Under the pieces are notes generated by a model. That model did not search any database and was not told the DNA's origin. It saw nothing but the letters and a program-made list of their open reading frames with translations. Shown in pieces: positions 16,220-25,400 of a DNA stretch of 64,000 bases. Made by a program: the position numbers and the translations under genes. Numbering within the stretch: the stretch's first letter is position 1; each line of letters begins with the position of its first letter. Origin of the DNA: Hyphomicrobiales bacterium (GTDB lineage Bacteria > Pseudomonadota > Alphaproteobacteria > Rhizobiales > Methylopilaceae); contig JALHQA010000002.1 of assembly GCA_022842205.1 (NCBI GenBank), positions 186,001 to 250,000 on the forward strand. The letters run 5' to 3'.

Positions 16220-17740
16220 TCACTCGGAGATGCGGAGTTTCCCCAGATCTTTGGCGATGGCCTGAAATACCGGTTCGAGCTCGCTATTTTCCTCGGGTGT
16301 GAAGGCCTTGTCTGTCGACGACGCACAATTGGCAAGCATCGCCTTCGTGGCAGTGGCGTTGCTCGGCAGCTTGAAAGCAATTGTGTAGATCGTGATCCCT
16401 GCCTGCTTTGCGTTCTTGCAAGCATCCTTCAGCTTGTCGTCCATCTTGCTCTCGATGGTCGATGAGTAACTTGATGTGGTCCCCAAACGCCCCTTCGCGG
16501 AATAGCCGAAAGGCGAATATTCCGATTTGTTGTAGTTGCTCTTGCCGACGGCCGTGTTCTCGCCATCGGTCATCAGAACGATGTACTTGCGGAGATTGGG
16601 CGTATTGTAGTCCTTGCCCTCCTCGAACGGTGCGCCCGGAGACAGTACCCGCCAGCCCCACATCAGGCCCTCATAAATATTGGTGTGGCCCTTGGCGACC
16701 ATGCCATCCAGTGCTTCCGCAAGGATTTCGACGTCATTCGTGAGCGGCACGATCGGCTTCGAAGTGCACCAGAAGTTCGGACCGGTGACCTGCTCCCCGC
16801 TCACAACGGATCTGGCGGCGGGCTTTTGATTTTTGTATTTACAGATCCGAGATTGTTTCGAGGCATTGTCCGTCTCCTGCTTTTCCTCGTTCGTGCAGGA
16901 GCCGTCGTCGCCGATGTAATTATTGGTGAAGTTGTAGGGTTCGTCCGGCGCGAACATCGGCACAAAAAGGCTATCGCCAATATCCTGATCCGGCTCCGCG
17001 TCGTTGGTCGCATAGTCGCCGGGACGCATCTCGACGCAGCCCGCCCAGCTGGTATCGATCATTTCCGAGAAAAGCGTGAACCGGTTGGCCGGCGTCACGA
17101 AATTTTCCGAGTGAATGGACGATTTGGCATCGGTGTCCATCCAGGTTGCGTCCGCGTTTCCCGGGCCGACATTGACGGAACCGGCAAAGGGCACGACGCC
17201 GACACGGATGCGCGTGTGCGCATTCTCGTTGGAATATAATGTATCGACGAGACTTTCCGCAGCCGCTTCAAGCGCTTCGATTTTGTCGGATGAATCCATC
17301 GATCCGGAATTATCGAGAACCAGAGCGAGCTCGATTTCCTGATCGCCAACCACGGTCTTGGCGCGAGCGCTGAAATCGAGCGGGCCGAAGCCGAGCGCGT
17401 TCAGAATGCGCGGGGTATATGTCGCGGAACCGGAAACTTCGACGCTTCCTGTCTGAACGTCGAAAGCCACCGGATCAAGCTGGGGTTCTTCGAGATTGTG
17501 CACATGGCCGCTGAAGAAGGTCTGGGCCTTGCTATCCAGGGCGGCCTGCGTCGCCAAATGGAGCTTGTGATTGATCGCGAGAGCGGTGCTGTCGACCGCC
17601 AATTGCAATTCGTTTTTCGCTCGCGTCAGATTCGCGAGATCGATGGTCATGCCTGCGATGGTAATGATCGGCACGAGGCTGAGAGCGAAGAGCGGAGCAA
17701 ATGTGCCTGCCTCTTCCCTTAGGAATGCCCGTTTACGCAT
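16220..17740 (-). CDS. TadG-like pilus-assembly/von Willebrand factor protein
   Basis: 506 residues. The N-terminus (EEAGTFAPLFALSLVPIITIAG) is a TadE/TadG-type signal-anchor with pseudopilin-like cleavage region. A von Willebrand A domain follows, with a MIDAS DNSGSMD motif near residue 145 and a long insertion containing several Cys. LMTDGENTAVG completes the metal site. Such proteins sit in the inner membrane facing the periplasm and are linked to Flp/Tad pili, though no other tad genes are near. It stands alone between tRNA-Glu and recJ. Confidence 0.85.
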   Translation of the reverse strand: MRKRAFLREEAGTFAPLFALSLVPIITIAGMTIDLANLTRAKNELQLAVDSTALAINHKLHLATQAALDSKAQTFFSGHVHNLEEPQLDPVAFDVQTGSVEVSGSATYTPRILNALGFGPLDFSARAKTVVGDQEIELALVLDNSGSMDSSDKIEALEAAAESLVDTLYSNENAHTRIRVGVVPFAGSVNVGPGNADATWMDTDAKSSIHSENFVTPANRFTLFSEMIDTSWAGCVEMRPGDYATNDAEPDQDIGDSLFVPMFAPDEPYNFTNNYIGDDGSCTNEEKQETDNASKQSRICKYKNQKPAARSVVSGEQVTGPNFWCTSKPIVPLTNDVEILAEALDGMVAKGHTNIYEGLMWGWRVLSPGAPFEEGKDYNTPNLRKYIVLMTDGENTAVGKSNYNKSEYSPFGYSAKGRLGTTSSYSSTIESKMDDKLKDACKNAKQAGITIYTIAFKLPSNATATKAMLANCASSTDKAFTPEENSELEPVFQAIAKDLGKLRISE

Positions 17741-17856
17741 AGTTGCCCAACCCTCGGAACGAATTGTGGGCTGAAGCTAGTCCGCCTCCTGTGAAGGCGC
17801 TCTCAAACGGGGCGCTAAAATTTGTAACGAAAAATCTGATCTAAAACGGGAAGAAA

Positions 17857-19671
17857 CTATGCCTCTTCCGAGACTTCAGCTGCATCTATCAAGCGGAATC
17901 CGACGTTTGCCCGACCGCCCCATTCATCAAGTTGCAAGCATCCGGCGAGATGAACCGGCTGTCCTCTGAGGCGGCGGAGGACCACGCCAAGCTGTTGGTC
18001 TGCCACACGAAATGCAATGGCACCCGCTGTCGATCCATCGGCTGCCCGAACCCGCAAGCGCAAATGGCCGGTTCCCACCTCGTCGGCGCTCAGAAGAACA
18101 TGGTTTGGCAAGACGAAAATCGGCTCGGGATTGCCCGCCCCGAACGGACCCGCTTTGGCCAGGTCGGCGTAGAGCTCAGGTTTTAGCGCTCCGGCCGAAA
18201 GGGCTCCGTCGACGGCGAGGACATCCTCATGAAGGGCGGCCTCGACAGGCGCCGCCAGCCTGGCTTCCAGAAAAGCCTGGAAGGCCGGCAGTCCGCCTTT
18301 TGGAACCGTGATGCCGGCGGCCATGGCATGGCCGCCCCCCTTTGCCAAAAGCCCGTCAGTCACGGCGGCCCGCACGGCACTGCCGATATCGACTCCAGGG
18401 ATGGAACGACCCGATCCCGTACCACCACCATCGTCGTCGAGCGCCACGGCAAAAGAAGGCTTGCCTGTGCGCTCCTTGAGCCGGGCCGCGACCAGTCCGA
18501 TAACCCCCGGGTGCCAGCCCCGCCCCGATGCCACGACGACCGGCGAATCCGTGTCGGCAAAGGCCGCTTCCGCGTCGGCAAGGGTAGCCCGTTCGACCTC
18601 CTGACGCTCGACGTTCAGGCGATCAAGTTCCAGCGCGAGCTTCTCGGCTTCGGATTCATCGTCACAGGTGAGAAGCAGCGCTCCGAGCTCTGCCCGGCCG
18701 ATGCGCCCGCCAGCATTGATCCGCGGGCCGATCAGAAAGCCGAGATGGTAAGGGTTCGGCGTGCCCCGCACCCGCGCCGCATCGGCAAGCGCGCGCAGCC
18801 CGAGCCGCCGTCGCTGGCCGAAAGCAGCCAAGCCCTTCAGAACGAAAGCACGGTTGATGCCGACAAGCGGCACGACATCCGCAACGGTGCCGAGCGCGAC
18901 GAGATCCAAAAGCGCGAGGAGGTCAGGCTCGGAACGCCCGGCGGACCAGAATCCCCGCTGGCGAAGAACCCGATTCACCGCAACCACGGCGAGAAAGACC
19001 ACGCCGACAGCAGCGAGATAGTCATGTCCCGAAACATCGTCATTACGCTTCGGGTTCACGAGCGCTGTGACATCGGGCAGCGTGTCGCCGGTCTGATGGT
19101 GGTCGAGAACGACGACGTCCATACCGAGAGCGCGCGCGACATCCAGTGTCGCGTTGCTCGTCGTGCCGCAATCGACCGCAACGAGAAGACTGGTGCCTTC
19201 GGCAGCCAAAGCCCGGATCGCATCCTCGTTCGGCCCGTAGCCTTCGAAAATGCGATCAGGGATGTAGATACGATGCGGTGTTCCGGCGGCCTTCAACAGA
19301 CTCGCGAGCACCGCCGACGATGTGGCGCCATCGACATCGTAATCCCCGAATATCGAGACTCGCTCTCCGCGCTCGACCGCCCGCGCGATCCGCTCGGCAG
19401 CGGCCTCCATATCCGTCAGGCGATATGGCTCCGGCAAAAGACTGCGGATCGTAGGCGCGAGATATTCAGGCACGGCATCGAGTGCAACGCCTCGTCCTAC
19501 GAGGACGGTGGCCAGCAGATCCGAAACTCCGTGGCGTTGTGTCATGGCCAGCGCCTGCGCCCGACCGCCCGCGTCGAGCCGTTCGCGCCAGGTCCGGCCC
19601 GTCAGCGACGATCTCACATTCAGAAAGGAGTTCGGCACCAAAGGCGCCTGGGCAGCCGCTATCCCCTGCAT
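17857..19671 (-). CDS. recJ: Single-stranded-DNA-specific exonuclease RecJ
   Basis: 604-residue 5'-3' ssDNA exonuclease used in RecF-pathway recombination and mismatch repair. The DHH domain shows FGDYDVDGATSSA, VAVDCGTTS, VLDHHQT and LVALGTVADVVPL; the DHHA1 domain has ASGRGWHPGVIGLVAARL and the KGGGHAMAAG motif; the C-terminal OB region has PFGAGNPEPIF. All catalytic Asp/His positions are present. Its start is 45 bp from the tRNA-distal att repeat, so in the uninserted chromosome it probably followed tRNA-Ser closely. Confidence 0.95.
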   Translation of the reverse strand: MQGIAAAQAPLVPNSFLNVRSSLTGRTWRERLDAGGRAQALAMTQRHGVSDLLATVLVGRGVALDAVPEYLAPTIRSLLPEPYRLTDMEAAAERIARAVERGERVSIFGDYDVDGATSSAVLASLLKAAGTPHRIYIPDRIFEGYGPNEDAIRALAAEGTSLLVAVDCGTTSNATLDVARALGMDVVVLDHHQTGDTLPDVTALVNPKRNDDVSGHDYLAAVGVVFLAVVAVNRVLRQRGFWSAGRSEPDLLALLDLVALGTVADVVPLVGINRAFVLKGLAAFGQRRRLGLRALADAARVRGTPNPYHLGFLIGPRINAGGRIGRAELGALLLTCDDESEAEKLALELDRLNVERQEVERATLADAEAAFADTDSPVVVASGRGWHPGVIGLVAARLKERTGKPSFAVALDDDGGGTGSGRSIPGVDIGSAVRAAVTDGLLAKGGGHAMAAGITVPKGGLPAFQAFLEARLAAPVEAALHEDVLAVDGALSAGALKPELYADLAKAGPFGAGNPEPIFVLPNHVLLSADEVGTGHLRLRVRAADGSTAGAIAFRVADQQLGVVLRRLRGQPVHLAGCLQLDEWGGRANVGFRLIDAAEVSEEA

Positions 19672-19716
19672 GATCGTGGCACCATGCCGTGAGTCTTACT
19701 GGAACCGGAGAGGAAA

Positions 19717-19731
19717 ATGGCGGAGACGGAG
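19717..19731. repeat. Island end, duplicate of tRNA-Ser 3' end (att core)
   Basis: ATGGCGGAGACGGAG is identical to 39530-39544, the CCA/acceptor end of tRNA-Ser read on the plus strand. Flanking bases differ, as expected for attL/attR cores. Confidence 0.75.
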
Positions 19732-19860
19732 CCCGCCCGTAGTGCCTTCGCCATCGTTCGCCACGATTCCTTTCGGCACATTAAGACACTAAATATTCGA
19801 TACATAAGACGATCTGTCGTTCGCCGACTTTCGTCAGCCTGCGTCGCAGTCCGCGACGAT

Positions 19861-19881
19861 AAGGTGGTTGATAAGGTGGCT
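19861..19881 (+). repeat. Candidate integrase arm-site repeat, left end
   Basis: Contains two tandem AAGGTGG units 14 bp apart and matches 39446-39466 at the other island end in 17 of 21 positions, same orientation. It lies 130 bp inside the core repeat and 31 bp before the integrase start. Confidence 0.4.
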
Positions 19882-19911
19882 GGCGACTGCCCGCCCACGC
19901 GAGGGGAACCC

Positions 19912-21162
19912 ATGCTTGTCCGTCTTTCGCCCAAACCCCGCAGCCGCGCGATCCACCGTCTCTCCGCTCGACAGGTCGAAACAGCTGTTAAACCTGGGGT
20001 CATGATGGACGGTGGCGGGCTTCTTCTTCGGGTCGGTGAGAGCGGCGCCAAGTCGTGGCTATTCCGTTTCGCGTCGCCTGTCACTGGTAAGCGCCGGGAG
20101 ATGGGATTGGGCCGCGCGGACAAGGGTTATGTCTCGCTCAAAGACGCCCGCGATGCAGCGCAGGCGGCCCGAGACCTTATTGCCCACAAGCTGGACCCCG
20201 TCGAAGAAGCGAAAAATCAGAAGGCAACGCGACTGGCGCTGGGGCAGATGCCCGCGTCCAAGACTTTCGGAGACTTCGCCGACGAATGGCTGGAGAAAAA
20301 CGAAAGCGCGTTCCGCAACGCCAAGCATCGGTTGCAGTGGCGCATGACGTTGAGGGAATACGCTGCTCCCCTGCGTCCGCTCCCCGTCTCCAACATCACA
20401 ACGCAGGACGTGCTCGCCGCACTGGAACCAATCTGGCATCTCAAGCCTGAAACGGCCAAACGTACGCAGGGGCGGATCGAGCGCATTCTCGATGCGGCCC
20501 GCGCCGCAGGATTTCGCTTCGGAGAAAACCCGGCCCGCTGGCGCGGCCACCTCGACACGCTCCTTCCGGGTCGCAAGAAATCCTCCCGTAAGCACCATGC
20601 GGCTTTGCCCCACGCTGCGTTGCCGGGTTTCTACGCAGACTTAAAACAGGCGGGCGGGGTCGCGGCACGTGCTCTGGAGTTACTGATCCAGACCGCCGCG
20701 CGCTCGGGCGAGGTTCGGGGAATGACGTGGGACGAAATCGACTTGAAAGCCCGCCGCTGGACGGTGCCGGCTTCTCGAATGAAGGCCAGCGTGGAACACC
20801 GTGTTCCGCTGACGGATCGCTGCATCGAAATTCTGGAAGATATGCAGCGCTTGCGCCCGAATGGCGGCAACGGCACGGTGCTGGTATTCCCGGGGGCAAG
20901 AAACGACAGGCTTTTGTCAGACATGTCCCTTACGGCCGTGCTGAGGCGCATGAAGCTCCGAGACGTCACCGTACACGGTTTCCGGTCGTCGTTCCGGGAC
21001 TGGGCCGAGGATGTCGCGCGATATCCCTACGGAGCGATCAAGGCGGCGCTGGCGCACACCATCTCCGACAAGACGGATGCCGCGTACCGGAGGGGCGATG
21101 CCTATGACATCCGGGTGGAGCTTATGGAAGCTTGGGCGAGTTATCTCGACAAGGCTGCGTGA
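19912..21162 (+). CDS. int: P4-type tyrosine recombinase (integrase)
   Basis: 416 residues. An N-terminal DUF4102-like arm-binding domain (LSARQVETAVKPG, GLLLRVGESGAKSWLFRF) is followed by a core-binding domain (about 118-215) and the catalytic domain. Catalytic residues are visible: Arg264 (ARSGEVRGMTW), His355 and Arg358 (HGFRSSFRDWA), His382 (ALAHTISD) and Tyr392 (AYRRGDAYD). It should catalyse integration and excision at tRNA-Ser. GAGGGG lies 7 nt before the ATG at 19912; the frame is open back to 19717, exactly through the att region, and that part is not counted. Confidence 0.93.
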   Translation: MLVRLSPKPRSRAIHRLSARQVETAVKPGVMMDGGGLLLRVGESGAKSWLFRFASPVTGKRREMGLGRADKGYVSLKDARDAAQAARDLIAHKLDPVEEAKNQKATRLALGQMPASKTFGDFADEWLEKNESAFRNAKHRLQWRMTLREYAAPLRPLPVSNITTQDVLAALEPIWHLKPETAKRTQGRIERILDAARAAGFRFGENPARWRGHLDTLLPGRKKSSRKHHAALPHAALPGFYADLKQAGGVAARALELLIQTAARSGEVRGMTWDEIDLKARRWTVPASRMKASVEHRVPLTDRCIEILEDMQRLRPNGGNGTVLVFPGARNDRLLSDMSLTAVLRRMKLRDVTVHGFRSSFRDWAEDVARYPYGAIKAALAHTISDKTDAAYRRGDAYDIRVELMEAWASYLDKAA

Positions 21163-21166
21163 CTCC

Positions 21167-21814
21167 ATGGCGGATGGCGATGTACCGACGCGCGAGCAGC
21201 TTCACGCCGAGCTAGACGGCATTTTGGACGGCGAGCCCGCCCCCGCCGAGCGCATCTGGCGGTTCTTCGCGAATGCGTCTCGGGGGCTCGTAGCACAACA
21301 ATTGTTCGACGAGGCGCTCAGCACCATCGAGCAGTTTGGCTATAAAGCGGGCGTCGCCAGCGACGAGGTGATGGAGGAAAAGCGGCAGCAGGCGCTCCTG
21401 CTGCATCTGATCCTTGCCGCGCAGCCACTCATGCCGGAAGGGCCGGCCGGGCTCTCGCTCGCGGTTGCCGACGATCTGCTGGCGATGCTGCAAGATGATG
21501 CTACGCCGCGACTACTCCGTTCGAAGTCTCAGGCGATTGACAGTCGCCTCAAACGCCATGCCCGGAGGCAGTTTGTGCTGGGCGTCATTTATCGGGCGGC
21601 GCGCGAAGGGGTTAGCCGAGAAGCCATGCGGAAACATTTAGTCTCCGGGATGGAGTCTGACGCCTGGAAGCAGTGGCAGAAGGCCGTCCCTCCGGAAGAG
21701 CGGAAGGAGGCGAAGGACGCCGGCCGTCGCTCTGCTACATGGGAAACACCGACCGAGGACGACCACCTTAGGAGGCGGTATCAGGTCGGGTACGGAAAGG
21801 CCTTGGCTCGCTAG
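21167..21814 (+). CDS. Island protein, unknown
   Basis: 215 residues, mostly helical and charged, with no membrane segment or signal peptide. Starts 4 nt after the integrase stop, so probably translated with it; no separate Shine-Dalgarno is seen. The region ERIWRFFANASRGLVAQQLFDE and the basic stretch SRLKRHARRQFVLGVIY suggest a small DNA-associated or regulatory protein, but no family is recognised. Confidence 0.6.
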   Translation: MADGDVPTREQLHAELDGILDGEPAPAERIWRFFANASRGLVAQQLFDEALSTIEQFGYKAGVASDEVMEEKRQQALLLHLILAAQPLMPEGPAGLSLAVADDLLAMLQDDATPRLLRSKSQAIDSRLKRHARRQFVLGVIYRAAREGVSREAMRKHLVSGMESDAWKQWQKAVPPEERKEAKDAGRRSATWETPTEDDHLRRRYQVGYGKALAR

Positions 21815-21913
21815 AATCGCGAAGGGGTACGGTTTTCCCGAGTTTTGTACCCCGCAAGAATGTTTTCGCCGTCCTATGTCGGTGTCCGTCACTATTCGCT
21901 GACGGAGCAATAC

Positions 21914-22135
21914 ATGACCGACGCCGTGCCTGATCGGCTTCTGAAACGCGCAGCGGTGCTCGACCTGACCGGTCTTGCCACCACGACCATCTATAAATTC
22001 GTGAAATCTCCGGACCCCGCGATCCGGTTTCCGCCGCCCGTCAAGCTTGGCCCGCGCGCCGCGCGCTGGTCCGAAAGGGCAGTCCTCGACTGGATTGACC
22101 GGCAAAAGGCGCGTTCGGCGCAAGCAATCGCATGA
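21914..22135 (+). CDS. AlpA-like helix-turn-helix regulator
   Basis: 73 residues of the AlpA/MerR-like winged-helix family common beside P4-type integrases: LLKRAAVLDLTGLATTTIYK is the recognition region, followed by FPPPVKLGPRAARWSERAVLDW, which closely fits the AlpA pattern. In P4-type elements AlpA switches on int and excision. GGAG lies upstream of the chosen ATG; a longer frame from 21845 is less likely. Confidence 0.85.
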   Translation: MTDAVPDRLLKRAAVLDLTGLATTTIYKFVKSPDPAIRFPPPVKLGPRAARWSERAVLDWIDRQKARSAQAIA

Positions 22136-22138
22136 AGC

Positions 22139-22170
22139 GACAACGGCCCGCCGAAGGGCGAGCCGTTGTC
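22139..22170 (+). terminator. Hairpin after alpA-like gene
   Basis: GACAACGGC (22139-22147) pairs perfectly with GCCGTTGTC (22162-22170) around a 14-nt loop, immediately after the AlpA-like stop. The following sequence is AATTTCC rather than a clean T-run, so termination may be weak. Confidence 0.45.
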
Positions 22171-22238
22171 AATTTCCGCCCTGCTTTTATCCCGACCAGA
22201 GATCGGCAGGGCTTCAACCTACGTAAGGACAATATAAT

Positions 22239-24659
22239 ATGTCTCAGTCTGGGGATCAACCCGCCCGGCATTGGCCGGAACCCGACTCTACCATTGCCGC
22301 GCTCGACGTTCTGACAGCGCTGTACCACCGGGACGACGTGATCGAACTCCGCGCGTTGAACCCGCATGGCGGCACGGCCGTGTCGTACAATGGGCGGCTC
22401 GGCCACGAGCGAGAGCAGATGGCGGACTTTATTCGCCGCCATAACGGACGCTGGAACGTATATTGCGGCATCAACCCGCGTCCGGCGTCGTGGGCCGACA
22501 CCGACAGACCCGCCAAGGACGATGATATTGCGGCACGGCGCTATGTCGTTCTCGATCTCGACGATGAAAAAGCTCCGCCGCAAGATGCCGGCTGGCGTCG
22601 GACTATCGCCGCGATGCAGGGGCACGACCCGGTAATGACGAGCATGTCCGGCAATGGGCATCATGTCTGGTTTTCGGTCGAGCCGGATCCCGACGTACAG
22701 ACCGGCGCGCTATATGACGCCGAGAACCGGATCGGGATTGATCGCATCGCCAATCCGTCGCGCATCATCCGCCTTCCGTATACGGTCAATCTTCCTACCA
22801 AATCGAAGCAGGCGCGGGGGCGCCGCCCCGAAAGCACTTATGCGGTGCATGGGCCGGCAGCCAATCCGAAGCGGCACCGCATCGCCAACCTCGTCGATCT
22901 GCTTCTGGGGATCGCATCGAACCTGGAACTGCCGGGCACCCAATCGAACCGGCGCAAGGCCCCGGTTGGCCCGACCTCCCCATCGGCGCCAGACCCGGCT
23001 CCGAGCCTTGAACTTTTGCGCGAAGCCGTAATGGCCATCCCGAACAGCGGAAACGATGAGGTGGGACGGCATGAGTGGATGACGATGGGTCAGCGGATCA
23101 AAGGCGCCTGCCGTGGCACCGCGTTCGAAGCTGACGGGGAGGAACTGTACCGCGAATGGTCGGCGCAGAACATCAACTTCGACGCTGCCGATAACGACGA
23201 CAAGTACCGTGGCTTCCACGCGGACCACGCCGGCTGGAGCGCGCTGCTTCGGGAGGTGGCGGCACGCAACCCGAACAATGCCGCACGGCTCGCTTTTTCC
23301 GCAGTTCCGCTCACACAGGCGGACAACGATGTGATCGACGCCCTTTCGGCACAGGCGCGGCTGGCGGCCGGCTGGGTGCCGGAGATGAATGAGCGCTACG
23401 CTCTGGTCGAAGGCATCAACGGCGTGGTCAAGCTCCCCGGAGAAGGCGAACCTCTCACCACGCAGACGCTCCAGCAGTTCCGGACCTTTCAGGATGGACT
23501 CCGCAAGGTGCCCGAAGGCTCGAACGGCAGGCTGATAGGCGTCGGGAGCGCATGGTTGGCGCATGGCGGCGCCGCCCGCTACCGTCGGATCGGCCTGTGG
23601 CCCGAAGGAAGCGAACCCCCGGAAGCGCTCAACCTGTTTCGTGGCTTGGCAGTAAAGCCGAACCGTTCGGGATCTTGCGTTCGCATCCGGTCGTTCATTG
23701 CGGATGTGATCGCGTCCGGCGATCCGAGGATCGGCGAATACGTCCTCAACTGGCTGGCCTGGAAGGTTCAGCACCCGCTGGAGAAGCCCGGCACCAATCT
23801 GGTGCTGGTCGGCGAACAGGGAACCGGCAAGAGCACGCTTGGCCGGCTCATGTGCGAGCTGTTCGGCTCGCTGCACTCGAAACTCATCACCCAAACCGTG
23901 CACCTGCTCGGCCAATTCACCGGTCACCTTGAAGGCGTGCTGTTTCTCCAGGTGGATGAAGCCCTCTTTGGCCGCGACCCGAGAGGCAGCGGTCAGTACA
24001 AGGCTTTGACGACCGAACCCGAAATGACGGTCGAGCACAAAGGTCAGACGCCGCGCCAGGTTCGCAATCACATCGCGATGATCGTGACTTCGAACAGCCT
24101 CAGCGCGGTTCCGGTCGAACCCGGGGATCGACGCTCGACGGTGATTGAGGTGTCAAGCGCCCGGCGGCAGGATACGGCTTATTTCGATGCGCTCTGGAAT
24201 GAATGGCAGAACGGCGGCGCCGAGGCCTTCCTCGCACTCCTGCTGGACCGCGATCTGACCGGCTTCGACCCTCGCATCCCGCTCCACACCGACGCCAAGG
24301 CTGCCGTCGCGGCCGCTACGGCGGACGCTCCCGCGCGCTTCCTCGAAGCCTGCATGGAGTCGGGCCGACTACCGGGCACGATGCTGCAGAAGGACAATTC
24401 GGAGCCCAACTGGAACCAGAGCCGCGTGCGGGTCTGGAATCGGGAATTGTATGCCGCGTTCGTTCAATGGGCGAAGGATAACCGCACGCCGTACGTACCT
24501 GGACCACAGGAGTTCTGGGCCAGCATTCGCCGCCATCTCCCGGGCATCGACCCGCGCAAGGTGCGGCCCACCGGCGGCAAGCCGGCAAACGCCACATGGT
24601 TTCCGCCTTTGCCCAAATGCCGTCGTATCTTGGCACGGGTTCTGGGTGGCGACGGCTGA
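22239..24659 (+). CDS. Island primase-helicase (RepB-like primase + DUF5906)
   Basis: 806 residues. The N-terminal part (about 20-210) resembles RepB-family primases: YCGINPRP, YVVLDLDDEK and TSMSGNGHHVWFSV give the Asp/His active-site pattern. A PriCT-2-like segment follows (about 255-340, EWMTMGQRIKGACRG). The C-terminal helicase has Walker A GEQGTGKST at residue 525, VLFLQVDEALFGRDPRG as Walker B and IVTSNSLSAVPVEPGDRR as sensor region, as in D5/DUF5906 proteins. It may drive replication of the excised circle. AAGGA precedes the ATG. Confidence 0.88.
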   Translation: MSQSGDQPARHWPEPDSTIAALDVLTALYHRDDVIELRALNPHGGTAVSYNGRLGHEREQMADFIRRHNGRWNVYCGINPRPASWADTDRPAKDDDIAARRYVVLDLDDEKAPPQDAGWRRTIAAMQGHDPVMTSMSGNGHHVWFSVEPDPDVQTGALYDAENRIGIDRIANPSRIIRLPYTVNLPTKSKQARGRRPESTYAVHGPAANPKRHRIANLVDLLLGIASNLELPGTQSNRRKAPVGPTSPSAPDPAPSLELLREAVMAIPNSGNDEVGRHEWMTMGQRIKGACRGTAFEADGEELYREWSAQNINFDAADNDDKYRGFHADHAGWSALLREVAARNPNNAARLAFSAVPLTQADNDVIDALSAQARLAAGWVPEMNERYALVEGINGVVKLPGEGEPLTTQTLQQFRTFQDGLRKVPEGSNGRLIGVGSAWLAHGGAARYRRIGLWPEGSEPPEALNLFRGLAVKPNRSGSCVRIRSFIADVIASGDPRIGEYVLNWLAWKVQHPLEKPGTNLVLVGEQGTGKSTLGRLMCELFGSLHSKLITQTVHLLGQFTGHLEGVLFLQVDEALFGRDPRGSGQYKALTTEPEMTVEHKGQTPRQVRNHIAMIVTSNSLSAVPVEPGDRRSTVIEVSSARRQDTAYFDALWNEWQNGGAEAFLALLLDRDLTGFDPRIPLHTDAKAAVAAATADAPARFLEACMESGRLPGTMLQKDNSEPNWNQSRVRVWNRELYAAFVQWAKDNRTPYVPGPQEFWASIRRHLPGIDPRKVRPTGGKPANATWFPPLPKCRRILARVLGGDG

Positions 24660-24836
24660 CCCGCAAAGAGCCACATACTTGTTCCTGATGTTCCTGATGT
24701 TCCAGACAACAATGAGGTGGCTACTGAAGATCAACGAGTGCCCGTGTTCGGACCAACGACGCCGCCAGGCCGGACGGCAAAGCGCGGAGGACGAGGAACA
24801 TCCGGAACGTGCGCTACAAACTGTAAGGAGACTACC

Positions 24837-25394
24837 GTGCCTAAACGTGCTGGACGTCGGCGTACCGCCGGCAAGTCAATCCGCCTCTCCGTCTTTGACC
24901 GCGTTGTCGGCGGGATGAAACCGTTCTTAAATCGCTATCCTGATCGGCGTTTCGCATATGCTGTTGTGGATGATGTCGATCTGCCCGCGCTCTTGGCGGA
25001 AGCGATCCAGAAAAGCAATCAGTTGCCGGGCGAGCCCGTACATATCGTTCGCCCTTCTGGTCGTAAGGCAGTGATCATTTTGGATAGTGCTGCGCCGGGC
25101 GGTGGGCAGCTCCTGGCGGGCATTTCGAACCCAAGCCGCGATGTCGTCTTGGCGGTCGAAGAACTCGGAGATGTGCTCGGCTATATCGCGCCGATAATGA
25201 AGGGCGATCCCCGGTGGTTGGACGAAGCTCTTCACCACATGCTCCGCGATCCGGTGTTTTGCGAAATCGCCCAGCGCGAACCGGCATTGGCATGTTTCAC
25301 TTCGTTGAAATTTGTGACCGCAACTGGGCCGGACACGCCACGCCCTGCGTTGATTCCTCGCGTGATCGAATACAACCCGCCGAAGGCGGCGTAA
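24837..25394 (+). CDS. Island protein, unknown
   Basis: 185 residues from a GTG start with AAGGAG 7 nt upstream. The N-terminus is very basic (KRAGRRRTAGKSIRLSVFDRVV). The centre holds VVDDVDLPALLAEAIQKSNQ and RKAVIILDSAAPGGG, an alternating strand/helix pattern. No recognised motif. The frame is open upstream to 24717 but that part lacks a Shine-Dalgarno. It ends 6 nt before the convergent gene. Confidence 0.5.
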   Translation: MPKRAGRRRTAGKSIRLSVFDRVVGGMKPFLNRYPDRRFAYAVVDDVDLPALLAEAIQKSNQLPGEPVHIVRPSGRKAVIILDSAAPGGGQLLAGISNPSRDVVLAVEELGDVLGYIAPIMKGDPRWLDEALHHMLRDPVFCEIAQREPALACFTSLKFVTATGPDTPRPALIPRVIEYNPPKAA

Positions 25395-25400
25395 CGACGC

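Noticed and set aside
18229-19692. 487-codon ORF opposite recJ
   Set aside because: Shadow of recJ, which has all family motifs.
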